Positions 22,413 to 34,594 of a DNA stretch of 64,000 nucleotides are shown piece by piece. The position numbers and the translations under genes are program-made. The notes beneath the pieces were generated by a model. It made no database searches. It saw only the letters and a program-made list of their open reading frames with translations, and was not told the origin of the DNA. The stretch's first letter is position 1. Each line of letters opens with the position of its first letter. The stretch is taken from the NCBI RefSeq assembly GCF_048569485.1, contig NC_134360.1, forward strand, positions 183,074,796 to 183,138,795. Reading direction: 5' to 3'. Source of the stretch: Anomaloglossus baeobatrachus. Lineage: Eukaryota > Chordata > Amphibia > Anura > Aromobatidae.

Positions 22413-24099
22413 ACAGTTGCGCTCTGAAATGCTAAAGAATGCAAACCATGAATGTAAGAATATAGACATGCATTATTCCTAATGAAAATCTAAGAAAAAA
22501 TATGTAGATATTAGATCAGATATATAGCATACAAAAATGGCCATTTCTATATCTGCCCAGTAACCACATCAAGGCATACCTCGTTATATTGGATACATAC
22601 TATGAACTGAAGCCTCTATCTGAGTTTAAAAACCTCCATGTGTATGAGCGAATAGGAACCTGGTAAGACAATAAAATCACCTGTGGCTAATAGGGGGGTG
22701 CATATGTCGCGGGCGGAGGAGGGGACGCTGCGCTCACCCACTGCTCGGGTCCAGCTGCTGCTGCTGCTGCTCGGTGGTGGCTCGAGCGGTGAGCCGGATC
22801 CCGGGGACTCGAGCGGCATTCCTCGCCCATGAGTGAAAAGGGGTTTGGTTTTGGGGATTTATTGTCAGTGACGCCACCCACGGTTGTGGTGAGATTGGTG
22901 ACACCACCGCTGCTCTGGACGCGGATCCCGGGAGCGATGACAGGGAGCAGCTTGGATGTTGGTTCTCCCCTCCGTGGGTAGGGGGTTGGTTGTCCCGGGG
23001 CCCGGTGATGGGGTAGGGATGGTTGGCAGGCGGGCTACGGGGCCTGGTGAGGTGCAGGGTCGCAGGAGCAGCGCTGTGCCGCACGGCACGGTGGTACTCA
23101 CTCAGCCAGTAACGAATACACAGTCTCCGGTAAAACAAACGGCTGGATGGACGGGTCCCACAGACGGCTGCAGTGTTTCTCCTCCCGGCAGGTTGATGGT
23201 GACTGCCTTTCCCTGCACCTATGTAGTGTGTACGGTTCCAATGGGTTCCCACCAGTAACCCGCTCCTCAGCTTGGATGGGTGCTGAAGGAGCCCCTTTTG
23301 CCCGCAGGCTCTGGCACTGGGAACTTTAGCCTTGGCGGTGACTGTGTTTCCCTTCACGGTTTGAGCTGTCGCCTTCTATCGGGACTTGGCTGCTGGGAAA
23401 CCCCGGAGGTTCCCTTCGCTAACGGATTTGACAATTTCAACGGCGACTCCTAGCCTTGTCGGGGTCCATAAGCCCTGCCGAATGGTGCTGGCTTCTCTTT
23501 GTTCACCGGTCCGGTACCGCCGGGTCACCGCCCGTCCATGGTCCTTACGGCTCACTTCAATCGGCCTCTCCTGCAGACGGTCACCACCGTCTGCCAACCT
23601 TGCTGTATCGTCCGGGCCACACACCCGGACCGCTTTCTGTCTGCTCCTTCACCACTTCACTCTCCTCACTCCTCAAACTTGAAACTCTATCTCCTCACTA
23701 ACTCTCTCCTTTTCCTGCCTCAAGGACTGTGTACTCCTCGGTGGGCGGGACCAACCGCCTGGCCCACCCCCTGGTGTGGACATCAGCCCCTGGAGGAAGG
23801 CAACAAGGATTTTGTGTTTTGGCTTTGGTGTGCCTGACCGGGGTGTGGGGTGTGTTGGTGTAGTTCCTGTGACGACCTGGCTTGTCCAGGGCGCCACACA
23901 TAGTCAAAAGCATGACTCCATTATCTACACAAAAAGACTGACGGCACTCCCAAACATGCAGTGTGAACAGGTGCATAACTGAACATGACAGACAATGACA
24001 AAAAAAATATTTTTTCTTAGATTTCCTTTAGCAGTAATGCATGTCTATATTCTTACAGTCATGGTTTGCAAGCTTTAGCATTACAGAGTGCAACTTTCC
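22413..24099. repeat. Inverted repeat arms enclosing a solo LTR
   Basis: 22413-22499 and 24008-24099 are inverted copies, roughly 85 percent alike, sharing TAAGAATATAGACATGCATTA and TTTTTTCTTAGATTT words. A third diverged copy lies at about 42810-42885. Probably the ends of a palindromic element into which the LTR element inserted. Confidence 0.55.
22705..23898 (-). mobile_element. Solo LTR of the copy A family (minus)
   Basis: On the minus strand it runs from TGTGGCGCCCTGG to GCGACA, about 1194 bp, flanked by a perfect 4-bp duplication CATA (22701-22704 and 23899-23902). Close in sequence to the LTRs of copy A. Recombined remnant; no interior. Confidence 0.83.
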
Positions 24100-25980
24100 T
24101 TTTTTATTATTGCATGTCATGTTCAGTTATACAGCGGTTATACAGAGATCAGCATTCTGGAAGTGATACAACACTGGAATCAGAGTCTCTTTGCATCATA
24201 CTGCTGACAGATGGGGTAGCAAAAATCTGGAGACAGCTTCCCTTTGACAGGCAATTCAGTAAATGCCATTGTTGTAGCAAAAGTGATTGGTGTAAAGTAT
24301 ATGGTACTACAATCCAGTCCATTAACAAGAATATTTTGCCAAACCATAGAGGGCCATGTAAACGGTTAGAAAAAAATAATATTAGTCAACTCCCCGCCAC
24401 TCCCTACAGCTTGGTGTCTGGTCTTCATTGCCTTTTCTTTTCACCCCCAATCACACGCATCTTCTTCAGTCTTTTCACACCAGGCCATGCCTCACGATGT
24501 TATACCACGAAGTTATGACATACAGCGCTTAAGTAATGGCATGGTGAGCAGTGATGGCTGAGGCCTAGACACACTGGAAGTCAGATCTTGGAACAATGTG
24601 GCTGAGATGAAAGTGCACAACGGGGAAAAAAAAAGATAAAAAGTGCAGAGAACCAGACAGAGACAGCAGCCTACCGGGATGGCAAGACAGGTGAGCGGCA
24701 AGGTATTATTATTACTGTTATAGTTTTTTTAAATCCAATGTTTATTATACTCTGGGGTCGATTTTCTATTAAAATATTGTTTTAGCCCCACATTTTTCAT
24801 TTCATTTTCATCTCTGACTCCCAGGTCGCTGCTGGGAACAATGTTGTAAGAGTATTATATCAAATTTTGGACTGACAATGAAACATTCCAAACCAAAGAT
24901 AGCATGGTTTTAACAGGAAAAACTGTTATATATAAGGCAAATTTAACTACAGAGAAAAAAAACGCCATCCTCCACCATATGTTCACACTTAGCATTTCTA
25001 CTGCGTTTTTGCACTCTCATTCCTTTCAATGGTGAAAAAATACTGAACGCATGGACATGCTCCTTTTTTCAAAAATGCAGCATTTTTCCATTTCAGTCAG
25101 GAAAAAAAAGGAATTTTGTTCATGAGATTTCTCAATTTATTTCCCATTTGTAAAGGGTAGGACTTCTAGACTGGTGAAGCCTAGGCACGAAGTGCAAGGC
25201 CAATCAAAAATTGAAAGGTGGGATTGCAATACACCCTGGAATACACATAGTGAATGGCCACAGAATTTTTTTTTTCCAGATTAGGAAGGAGTTTGATTCT
25301 TACACTGGTAAAGCATATACACTATGTGAGGAGGCTAACAAAGATTAGAAGAACACACTCCAATATACCTTGGAACATACAGAGAGTGAGTTAGGGCCTC
25401 AGAAAATGTTTATATTTAAGCCACTACTCAGATGACAAGTGGCACAAGAACTTTCAGACAGCTGATCAATTTTAGGTAAGATGAGCAGCAATTACTCCTA
25501 TGCCGGCTCAGGGTATCAGGTAGCCCCGAGGCTTCAAGTAGATTGAAGCAGGGGTTTCCAAACTTTTTTTTATCTCCTTGGAGACCTTTGTTAATGATTA
25601 TCCATGAACCATGTTGGGGAACTTCTCCAACCTATTCTAGAGGAAAGAACACCACAAGTTCTTTGTTCATTTATTCACATAAAAGGTGCATTTGGGCCTT
25701 TTTTTCATTGTATAAATGCATCTTTATTTATTTATTTTTTTGACATGGAGATGAGGCACATCTGAGGCTCATTGGCCACAGTCACTGCTCCCTGCCTGCT
25801 TAAATTGTTTCAGTGAGTTTTTAGTGCCACCCGGAGCATAACAACTAATAGGCACATCCTCCAGTTAAATGAAAATGCTGACAGGCTGACTGTTCTCAAA
25901 ATGAACTAGGCGTGGATTGGCCCAACAAAAAACAAAAAATACTTATCAGCCACTCCACCACCATCTGCAATTCCTCGTAT
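24100..25980. other. No gene recognised; AT-rich repeat debris
   Basis: Several low-complexity A or T tracts. The frame at 24066-24518 has no recognisable domain. Words near 25115 (ATGAGATTTCTCAATTTATT) recur near 43428, so degraded repeats are present. Confidence 0.4.
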
Positions 25981-25981
25981 A

Positions 25982-26867
25982 CAGTATGTCCACCCATATC
26001 CTGTCTACCACCATTAACTTGAGAACGGCAGCAGCTATAGGCATAGAAGTGGTGTCTTGGTATAGTAAAGTAGCCATGCGCTACACAATGAAAGCACCTA
26101 TAGCGCCACCTGGTGGAAAACAACGGATTTAGCATTTTTATCTCAAAACGGAACGAGATAGAGAAAAAAAGTGAATTACAAAGTTGTAGGGCATCATCAA
26201 TTCAATACGAATCGACACCTTGCATATCGAAATGCTATGATTAGAACGTATAAAACTCACAAGGCTGCAGACGTGAAGCGATACCTCATGGAGACATTCC
26301 TACAAGTCATTGGGTATGGTGGCTGTGTGGAGTGCCTTCCACGCTCACCTGACCTGACCCCATTGGACTTCTTTCTGTGAGGTCACATCAAACAGCAGGT
26401 GTGTGCGACCCCTCCACCAATATTGCAGGACCTACGACTACGTATCACAGATGCTTGTGCAAACGTGTCACCTACCATATTGCACAATGTGCAGCAAGAT
26501 ACAGTATGCTGTCCAGAGTCCAGATGTGCATTGCAGCTGCATCAAAGTTAAATGAGCGTCATATGCGTGACCAGCATTCGATGTTTTGGGGGGTCATGGG
26601 TTTTATATCATAGCATTTCTGTATGCAAGGTGTCGATTCGTATTGAATTGATGATGCCATGCAACTTTGTAATTCACTTTTTTTCTCTATCTCGCTCCGT
26701 TTTCGAGATAAAAATGCTAACTCCGTTGTTTTCCACCAGTTGGCGATATAGTTGGTTTCTTTGCGTAGCACATGGCTACTTTACTATACCTAGACACCAC
26801 TTCTATTTCTATAGCTGCCGCCGTTCTCAAATTAATGGCAGTGGACAGGATATGGGTGGACACACTG
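25982..26867 (+). mobile_element. Tc1/mariner-superfamily element with about 260-bp inverted repeats
   Basis: Ends CAGTATGTCCACCCATATCC and, inverted, CAGTGTGTCCACCCATATCC, each flanked by TA (25980-25981 and 26868-26869). The inverted repeats extend about 260 bp (to about 26240 and from about 26605). The ~360-bp interior encodes only a C-terminal transposase fragment, so the element is internally deleted. Confidence 0.78.
26219..26540 (+). pseudogene. Mariner-type transposase C-terminal fragment
   Basis: Contains VECLPRSPDLTPLDFFL, the third-acidic-residue motif of a DDE transposase subgroup usually written PRSPDLTPLDFFLWG. A stop codon replaces the Trp that normally follows. Beyond it, related sequence (GHIKQQVCATPP, LRLRITDACANV) runs to about 26540 in the same frame. 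Catalytic core and DNA-binding parts are missing. Confidence 0.7.
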
Positions 26868-26879
26868 TAGAGAAAGGGA

Positions 26880-27245
26880 TGCACGAATCAGAATCCAACT
26901 GGTCACCAGAAGAAGCAATCCAAAAAAATCCAAGAAAAATCCAGCAATTCCAAACAATAAAAAATTCCAAAAGTTTATTTCACATTTTAAAATTTCATGG
27001 TTAGGACTCCATTAAAAGGGAAACAGATGACACGTTTCGGATCCAACAGATCCTTACTCATATCCGGATTGGCCCCAACTTCTCAACCCCAGCCGAATAT
27101 GGCAGTGGAACATAAAGCCAATTCAAATGTTCTTTTTTGTGTTTGTTTTCCTATGCATCCCTACCCAACCCAAAAAGGGTTTACGATTCATGTTTTTTTA
27201 TTTTTCTTGTCCTCCTCTTCCTCCATCATATCCACAGAGTCATGT
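26880..27245. repeat. Unclassified dispersed repeat fragment
   Basis: Words such as AAAAATTCCAAAAGTTTATT and GACACGTTTCGGATCCAACA look like the 3' region of a dispersed element (ACACGTTTCGG is a recurring type of motif). No coding potential. Confidence 0.35.
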
Positions 27246-27249
27246 GGCA

Positions 27250-28408
27250 GTCACTCAATTTTTAGAATACCAGCAGCCCACCCTCACTCATAATTTTTAG
27301 TGGGTCAGCAGCCGGCATGTACTCGTAATTTTTAAAGGGCCAACTGTGACGCCCTGGCTTTGGCTTTTTGCCTTTGGTTAAAGGGGGGGGTCAGGAGTGT
27401 TAGGAGACAGTCAGTTGAGCAGTGACTCTCAAGAGGAGAGGTCAGGAGCTGGGCTCCGTGAACTACTAGGTGGCAGACGTTGGTCTGGGCCTGGTAGGAG
27501 CTGGACCCCAGTCGCAGGGGATCGTGACAAGGGGCACGGACTGTCGAGGAGGACAGCTGGTGGCCTTTTGCCATCACCTGGCAAAGGCCAGGGCACGACA
27601 GGGTACATGGACCCTAGGTCAGGAAGAAGCTTCAGGCGTCCTGACAATTTACCCAACGAGGACGGAGCCTTCAAGATCCGTTCTCCACCCACTCCAAAAT
27701 CGGGGTACTAGCGCAACGAGAGGGATAGGACTTTCCACTACACGGTCCAGAAAATCCCAAGCGTAATCCCTCAGAGCAAGGTCACCCAGTTAACCATACT
27801 GGGGACCGGGACCCGATTAGTTTCAGGCTAAAGGAACCAACTAGAAGACAAGGTGCCACGGGAAAAGGTCACAGACTAACAGGCAACACCAACGGGCACA
27901 GGACCCAGATGTGCTCCCTCTCAGCGGCAGCGGTGTCCAGAACTTTGGTTTACCACAGTTGACAGTGTCAGCGTTATTGGACTGAGTGAGTACGCAAGTG
28001 ACCCATACCGCCCCAACGGCACGTCCCTGTCACCATCACTGAGTCCCCGGGGCATTCCCCCTACCCATGGAAGGGTTAAACACCTAGCTACCCACACCAT
28101 CGCCACTGGGTACTCCCAATCGCAGCGGTGTTACTCCATATTACCATGCACCACGGGTGGCATGATGAACTTTCCACACCATCCCCTGTACATAACCCCC
28201 CTTGGTTTGGGGAGCTGTGTGACCCCCGAGTCCGGAGTCCTCTCGAGCCACCATGGATCCGGATCCAAGCAGCCCGGGTGTTCGCACGGGGGCGACACAC
28301 AACAGCTGGCTCTCAATTATAATTTTTAGAGGGCAAACAACTGGTCCTCACTCATAATTTTTAGAGGGTCAGCAGTCAGCACTCACTCAGTTTTTGGAGA
28401 CCCAGCAG
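27250..28408. repeat. Minisatellite (about 40-bp units) split by a solo LTR
   Basis: Units with CTCACTCATAATTTTTAG and GGTCAGCAGCC-like words lie at 27250-27344 and continue at 28300-28408; the LTR at 27345-28299 interrupts the array. Confidence 0.65.
27345..28299 (+). mobile_element. Solo LTR, diverged subfamily
   Basis: Begins TGTGACGCCCTGG, ends GGCGACACA, 955 bp, flanked by CAAC on both sides (27341-27344 and 28300-28303). It keeps the family landmarks (a GAGTGAGTAC word, CTCGAGCCACCATGGATCCGG near the end) but differs strongly from the others, so it is an older or separate subfamily. Confidence 0.75.
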
Positions 28409-28409
28409 G

Positions 28410-29028
28410 CATGGGAAAAAAAAAAAAAATCGCAGATCTGCTCTGCTTCATTGAATAACATTGGTCCAAGTGCAATTGTACATTTAAACGCTAATGTGAG
28501 CGCACATTAAACGGGAGGATCAGTGGGAGGTGCAGCAATAAGGACTAGGTGAAAATGATTTTATCATTTTTTTAACCCCTTCCTGACCCATTGGTTTGCT
28601 ACGTTTTGGGATCAGTAGACCTCAGAGCATAATAAACAACTTATTTAACAGCAATCAAGTCTATTTCGATTTGTAACAAATACATTCCATGTGAATCAAA
28701 TTTGCTAGACAATTTTGAGAAATTTAAATTTTGGCATATATTCTAAGGAAAACTTGACATCTGATATATGATACCCAATCCATGGGCAGCGTGTATCAGA
28801 TACTGGTTGTGCAATCTTTGCTAGGTATCTTTGACTCTGAAATGCCACAGCAGACTAGTCGGACAGGTGGGTCCCCAGCGGCTTCTCCCCACCCACTGCC
28901 CTGGATTTTTCAAGTCTCTGCTTATGTGCACGTATAGGCAGAGACCTGTCCATCACTGTCAGCGGGTGGGAGGAGCAGCCAGGGACTGATTTGTCCATCT
29001 AGTCTGCCGAGTGGCGCAGTCTGAAGCT
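28410..29028. other. No gene recognised
   Basis: Includes TTTTTAACCCCTTCCTGACC at about 28570, which looks like the end of a TTAA-type MITE without its partner. Nothing else supportable. Confidence 0.4.
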
Positions 29029-29030
29029 GC

Positions 29031-30213
29031 TGTGACGCCCTGGGCAAGCCAGGGGTCACAGGTCATCACACCACCACACCCTACACCCCAGATAGGAACA
29101 CCAAAGCTAACCCAAAATCCTTGTTGCCTTCCTCCAGAGACTGATGTTCACACCAGGGGGTGGGCCAGGTGGTTGGCTCCGCCCACCGAGGAGTTCACAG
29201 CTCTGGAGGCGGGAAAACCAGGCAGATTAGTTGAGGAGGTGAAAGTGAAAGGAAGTAAAGTGGTAAAGGAGGAAAGTAAGAGCGGTGACAGTAAAGAAAG
29301 CCTGAAGTGGGTCCAGCTGTGTGCAGGACAGAGTCAGCAAGGTCAGCAACGGCAGTGATTGTCCGAAGGGGTGACCGTTTGGAAGTTCCTGGAAGGACCG
29401 TGGACGGGTAGTGGCCCGGCGGTCTGGAGCAGTGTACAAAGGACAGTCAGCACCAGGGCAGGGGCCTCTCGGACCCCGGCAAGGCTAGGAGTCGCCATAA
29501 TTTGCCAAATCCGTCAGTGAAGGGGACATAGATCCCCCAACAACCAAGTCCCGATTGAAGGCAACAGCCCAACCATTACAGTAGAGACACCGCCACCGAC
29601 AGGGCACCAGTTTCTAAGGGCCAGCGCCTGCGGGCAAAGAGTAGAGCTCCTCTGGTCCAGCTTGAAGCCGGGGAGCGGGTTACCGGTGGGAACCCATCGA
29701 AACCATCCACAACAAAGGTGCAGGAAAAAGGGACATCACCGTCACCTACTGGGGAAAGCAAGTGCAGCCGTCCGTGGGAACCGTCTTTCCAGCCGTGTGT
29801 TTTACCGAGAACTGTGTCAACGTCTCAGGCTGAGTGAGTACCACAGTGCCGCAAGGCACAGCGCTGCCCCCGCGTCCCTGTGCCCACCAAGCCCTGCATC
29901 TCCCACCCCATCACTGGGCCCCGGGACCACCAACCCCTACCCACGGAGGGGCAACACAACAACTCGCTGCTACACGCCATCACTCCCGGGATCCCCATAT
30001 AGAGCAGCGGTGGTGAAATCACCACAACCGTGGGTGGCGTCACGGACAATAGACAATATCCCAACACCCAATCCCCTTTCACTCACGGGCGAGGAGTGCC
30101 GCTCGAGAACCCCCGGAATCTGGCCCACCACTCGAGCCACCACTGAGCAGCAGCAGCCGGACCCGAGCAGAGGGGTGAGCGCGGTGCTGACATCCTCCTC
30201 CCCGCCCGCGACA
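29031..30213 (+). mobile_element. Solo LTR of the copy B family
   Basis: Begins TGTGACGCCCTGGGC, ends GCCCGCGACA, 1183 bp. Flanking tetramers are CTGC and CCGC, one mismatch from a 4-bp duplication. Closest to the LTRs at 32877 and 36206. Confidence 0.78.
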
Positions 30214-30521
30214 CCGCTATTATGTTTTTCTCTGAAATGCCGCAGTGTTTCACATACAAAAATACTTGCCTGAGATTGGACAACCGGTGCCTGGTACACG
30301 CTGCCCATGGATTGGACAGCATGTATCAGGTTCAATTTAAATGAGATACACTACATTGAGAAAAGTATTCAGACACCTACACATTGCACTACAAGAGCTT
30401 CCCATTCTAAATCCATAGGAATTAATATAAAGCTGGTCCCAAATATGCAAGAAAACAGATTCCACTCTTCTAGGAAGGCTATTCCAAAGGTTTTGGAGAG
30501 TGTGGCTCAGTTCACATGAGC

Positions 30522-30557
<36 letters not shown>

Positions 30558-30995
30558 AAACTGTCCGAGATTAATCCAGAAAATAAGTCAGTAGTTAGTA
30601 AAACTTACAAGAACAATGAAAATTTCCTATATTAAAGAACTGCAATGTACCGATAAAAATCAGATGTTGTACTGTTGACCTGTATGAGATCCCATTTTTA
30701 TTTTTTTCCGCACCCATAGACTTCAATAGGTCAGTCTCATCCAACATCCAGAAGAAATTAGTGAATGCTGCTATGTTTTTACTCACAGATTCAGTCCATG
30801 AAAAAAATGCGCAGCTGAAAAATCCAATTGAATAATAATGGTCCAAATGCTGACATTTTTTATACGGACAGCACTCACAACGACAATATGGTCATGTGAA
30901 CATGAATTGGGACATTTTTGCCCATTCATCCAGAAGATCATTTGTGAGGCCAGACAGTGATAGTCGATGAGAGGGTTTGGATGGCAAGCTCCGCT
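30214..30995. other. No gene recognised; (AAT)n at 30524-30555
   Basis: Short microsatellite and AT-rich sequence with a MITE-like portion near 30680-30860 (words as in 53820-53945). No coding evidence. Confidence 0.4.
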
Positions 30996-31277
30996 CTAGT
31001 TCATACCAAAAGGTGTACAATGGAGGTGCAGCCGGGACTTCTTCCACACCATCATGTACGTAATGGAAATAGACACAACTATAGCAGCGAGCGTTGCTGA
31101 TAAACTAAATATGATTGTCATAGTACAATCAGAACAACCACTCCTTGCATGTTCCTTTCTATAAATAGTAACCTGGGTATCATAAGTCTGGACAACTTGT
31201 AGATTGGCACTGATTGCAATCATGGAAAGAAAGGTTAGTCCTTGATTAAACAGGTGTGTGTGCAGCCCCATGTACAA
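30996..31277 (-). CDS. Possible terminal exon of a membrane protein (weak)
   Basis: A 93-codon frame ending in a stop, with one good hydrophobic segment (MTIIFSLSATLAAIVVSIS) and a preceding Cys pair (GCSDC). It faintly resembles the last part of MS4A-type four-span proteins, but similarity is weak and unverified. A possible acceptor AG lies in TTTAATCAAG before GACTAAC (about 31246), though its pyrimidine tract is poor. It is one of few stretches here not clearly repeat-derived. It may be chance. Confidence 0.2.
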   Translation of the reverse strand: MYMGLHTHLFNQGLTFLSMIAISANLQVVQTYDTQVTIYRKEHARSGCSDCTMTIIFSLSATLAAIVVSISITYMMVWKKSRLHLHCTPFGMN

Positions 31278-32870
31278 ACATCAACAAGTGCCATTAGCAT
31301 GGGGCAAGATCCATAAAGAGATAAAACTTATATGAATTCATCCAAGAAGAAAAACCATCAAAATGAGGTCATTTCAAGGATAATATAACCAATAAGATAT
31401 GAGTATTTATTTGGTGTTTCCTAGAAATACAGCAAGGCTAAAGGAGAACATTTTGTTGGCCAGTAACAGGTTTTCCTCGGAGACAAGTCGAAATGGCTGA
31501 TCCTTGCGGCTTCTCCTCACCCTCTGTTCTGGATTAACAAGTCTCTCTGTATGAAGTGTACAGGAAGAGACCTGTCAATCATTGGCAGTAGGCTGAGAGA
31601 AGCCACAGGGGACTCACTTTATCATTTAGTCACCCTTGCGGTTCTGTCCTGGGTGGCTTTTAATGTATGCTTTTCTCTGAAACATTGCTATGTTAGGCCC
31701 CCATCAATGTCAGTGATTCCGGTACGCATGACGCTGTTTTCACACATGCCAGAATCGCGGACATACGCAGACCCATTAAAATCAATGGGTCTGCACACAT
31801 CAGTGATTTTCCAAAGACCGTGTGTCCATATGGAGCACACATGTGTCCATGTAGTCCACACAGAGACAAGTTTGCTTTTTTCCAGCAGCACTGATGTCAC
31901 ACAGACCAAACAGTGATGTGATCAGTGTAACACGTACCGAAGAAAACATGAGTCTTTGAACTAAAATTAATTTCTATGCTCAACTGTCTCCAGTGTTGCT
32001 GTCTTTGGCGCTGCTGTCACTTGCTTCAGGGCTGCGCATTATGCTCATGAATATTCACTGCACTGCAGACCCGAAAGCAGCAGCACTAAAGACAACAGCA
32101 CCATGGACAGCAACACCAGGGACAGGTGAGTAAAAAAGTTCCTGATCTCCGTGTGCTATCTCAGATAGCACACGAAGAACACGTGTGCCATTTGCACCTT
32201 CAACACGTCCATGAAAACATGTTTTCTACAGACATGTGAAAAAAGCTTAAGAGGCAAAGATACATGGCTGAAATCATACAGCCAGTGCCTAATATATACA
32301 GCCCTATACACAACCACACCTGCAGTATATCCTTTCATCCCCTCTATACATAGCCCTATAATGCAGTATATCTTTTCTTATGCCCCCTCTATATACAGCT
32401 CCATCCTCTAGTATGTCTCTCCTTTCAATCCCCAATATACAGACCCTACTTCTGAAATTTCAGTAGAAGGCTGTTGTGTGGTACAGTATCAAATGTCTGT
32501 GCAAAGTCTAGATACATCACATCAGCTCATGACAAATATCCAAATTTGAACTTAACTTCTCATAGAAACCCAGTATGTGGGTTAGACGTGACTTGTTTTT
32601 TCTTATTGTTCTCTGCAAAATATTTTTATAGGTCATAACTTATGACGTCAAATATTTTGCACAGAACCGTTATCAAACTTACCAGATGCTACTAACACAG
32701 ATTAACCTTCTTACCCTTCTGGATTATCAGTACCATATTGGCCATCCTACGGTCTTGTGGTGTCAGTGTTTTCAAAGCTGAAGGTTGGTGGACCCCAATA
32801 GACCAAACTTCTCCCACAGTCAGTGGGTCTTGTCACTGTCCAATTGGGCATGTAGGTGACGCAACAGTAA
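31278..32870. other. No gene recognised; repeat debris
   Basis: Contains a MITE-like stretch at 31690-31930 (ATTAAAATCAATGGGTCTGC) and AT-rich sequence. No convincing frame. Confidence 0.4.
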
Positions 32871-32876
32871 AGTTTC

Positions 32877-34161
32877 TGTGTCGCCCTGGGCAAGCCAGGG
32901 GACACAGGTCACAACACCACCACACCCCACACTCCAGGTAGGCACATCACAGCTAACCACAAATCCTTGTTGCCTTCCTCCAGAGGTTGATGATGCACAC
33001 CAGGGGGTGGGCCAGGCGGTTGGCTCCGCCCACCAAGGAGCTCACAACACTGGAGGCAGGAAGTAACCAGGCAGTCCAGCTAGGGACATGAAAGAGTGAA
33101 CAGCAGATTAGCCCAGTCAGGGCAAGAGTAAACAACAGAGAAGAGCTCAGGGAGAGCTTGAGAGAGGAGTCCAGGAGGAGGAAGTGGAGGAGTTAAGGAA
33201 AGAAAGTAGAAAAGGAGGAAAAAGCAAGTAAAGTAACAGAAGAGAAAGACAGCCTGAAGGGTCCAGCTTTGTGAGGGCCAGAACAGCAAGGTCAGCAACG
33301 GCGGTGACTGTCTGGAGGGTGACCGTTTGGAAGTTCCTGGAAGGACCCCGTTGGCTGTGTGCCCGGTGGTCTGGAGCAGTGTTCCGAAGGACAGTCAGCA
33401 CCAGGGCAGGGGCCTCTCGGACCCCGGCAAGGCTAGGAGTCGCCAAATTTGCCAAATCCGTCAGTGACGGGGACGCAGATCCCCCAACAACCAAGTCCCG
33501 ATTGACGGCAACAGCCCGACCATTACCGGGGAGACATCGCCACCGCCAGGGCACAAGTTTCCCCAGGGCCAGCGCCTGCGGGCAAAGTGTAGAGCTCCTC
33601 CGGCCCAGATTGCAGTCGGGGAGCGGGTAACCGGAGGGAATCCACCGCTACCATCAGACAACACAGGTGCAAGGAAGAGGGACATCACCGTCACCTACCG
33701 GGAGTGCAGGTGCAGCCGTCTGTGGGACCGTCCTACCAGCCGTTGGTTTACCGTACAGACTGTGTCCGTGTGTCAGGCTGAGTGAGTACCATAGTGCCGC
33801 AAGGCACAGCGCTGCCCCCGCGTCCCTGCGCCCTCCAGGCCCTACACTTCACATCTCATCACCGGGCCCCGGGATCACCAACCCCTACCCACGGAGGGGC
33901 AACACAACACCTGGCTGCTCCGAATCACCATCCCCGGGACCCCCACACTGAGCAGCGGTGGTGCAATCACCACAACCGTGGGTAGCGTCACGAACTATAA
34001 CAATCCCCACACCCAAACACCCCCTTTCACTCACGGGCGAGGAGTGTCGCTCGAGAAACCCCGGTATCCGGCCCCACAGCTCGAGCCACCAGGAGCAGCT
34101 GCCGGACCCGAGCAGAAGGGGTGAGCGCAGTGTGCTGACACCCTCCTCCCCGCCCGCGACA
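32877..34161 (+). repeat. 5' LTR of copy B
   Basis: 1285 bp, begins TGTGTCGCCCTGG, ends CCCGCGACA. Confidence 0.9.
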
Positions 34162-34397
34162 ACTTGGCGTCACGAACAGGATCTTACCGCTCTGCCGTCA
34201 GGTAGAGGTGCGCCTTGTTACCGCCGGAGGCATCCGGCAGAAAAATTTCAGAAGCCGCCATCTTTGGCGCGAAAAGTTCCCGCTCGAGCGTCTTCTCGAG
34301 CAGTAGAGGCGCGAAGGCCAAAACCCCGCCCCGAGAGAGGAGGGGCCGAAAAGAGCTAAGGGGGACGCGATGGCGGACGGCCGCATGTAGCTGCGGC

Positions 34398-34404
34398 TAT
34401 AAAA
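34398..34404 (+). promoter_or_regulatory. TATA box inside copy B
   Basis: TATAAAA in the same GCGGCTATAAAAGCAGGGAC context as copy A, 65 bp before the ATG at 34463 that corresponds to 16303 in copy A. Confidence 0.5.
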
Positions 34405-34594
34405 GCAGGGACGCCAGGACTCTGCAAACATCCCGTTCCTGGAAGCAAACGAACCAGCCATCATGTGGATGCCGTCCCGCGACACCGTACCCCCCGCGCC
34501 TGGAACCGCGGCGTGGGTGGAGATCCGGACCGCGCAGCTCTACCAACGGCTGCAGGTGAAGATGCAGCTCCTCATGGAGGAGTGAGAGGCCGAC

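Noticed and set aside
22734-23357. 207-codon frame in a solo LTR
   Set aside because: LTR-internal, frame differs from those open in the sister LTRs; treated as chance.
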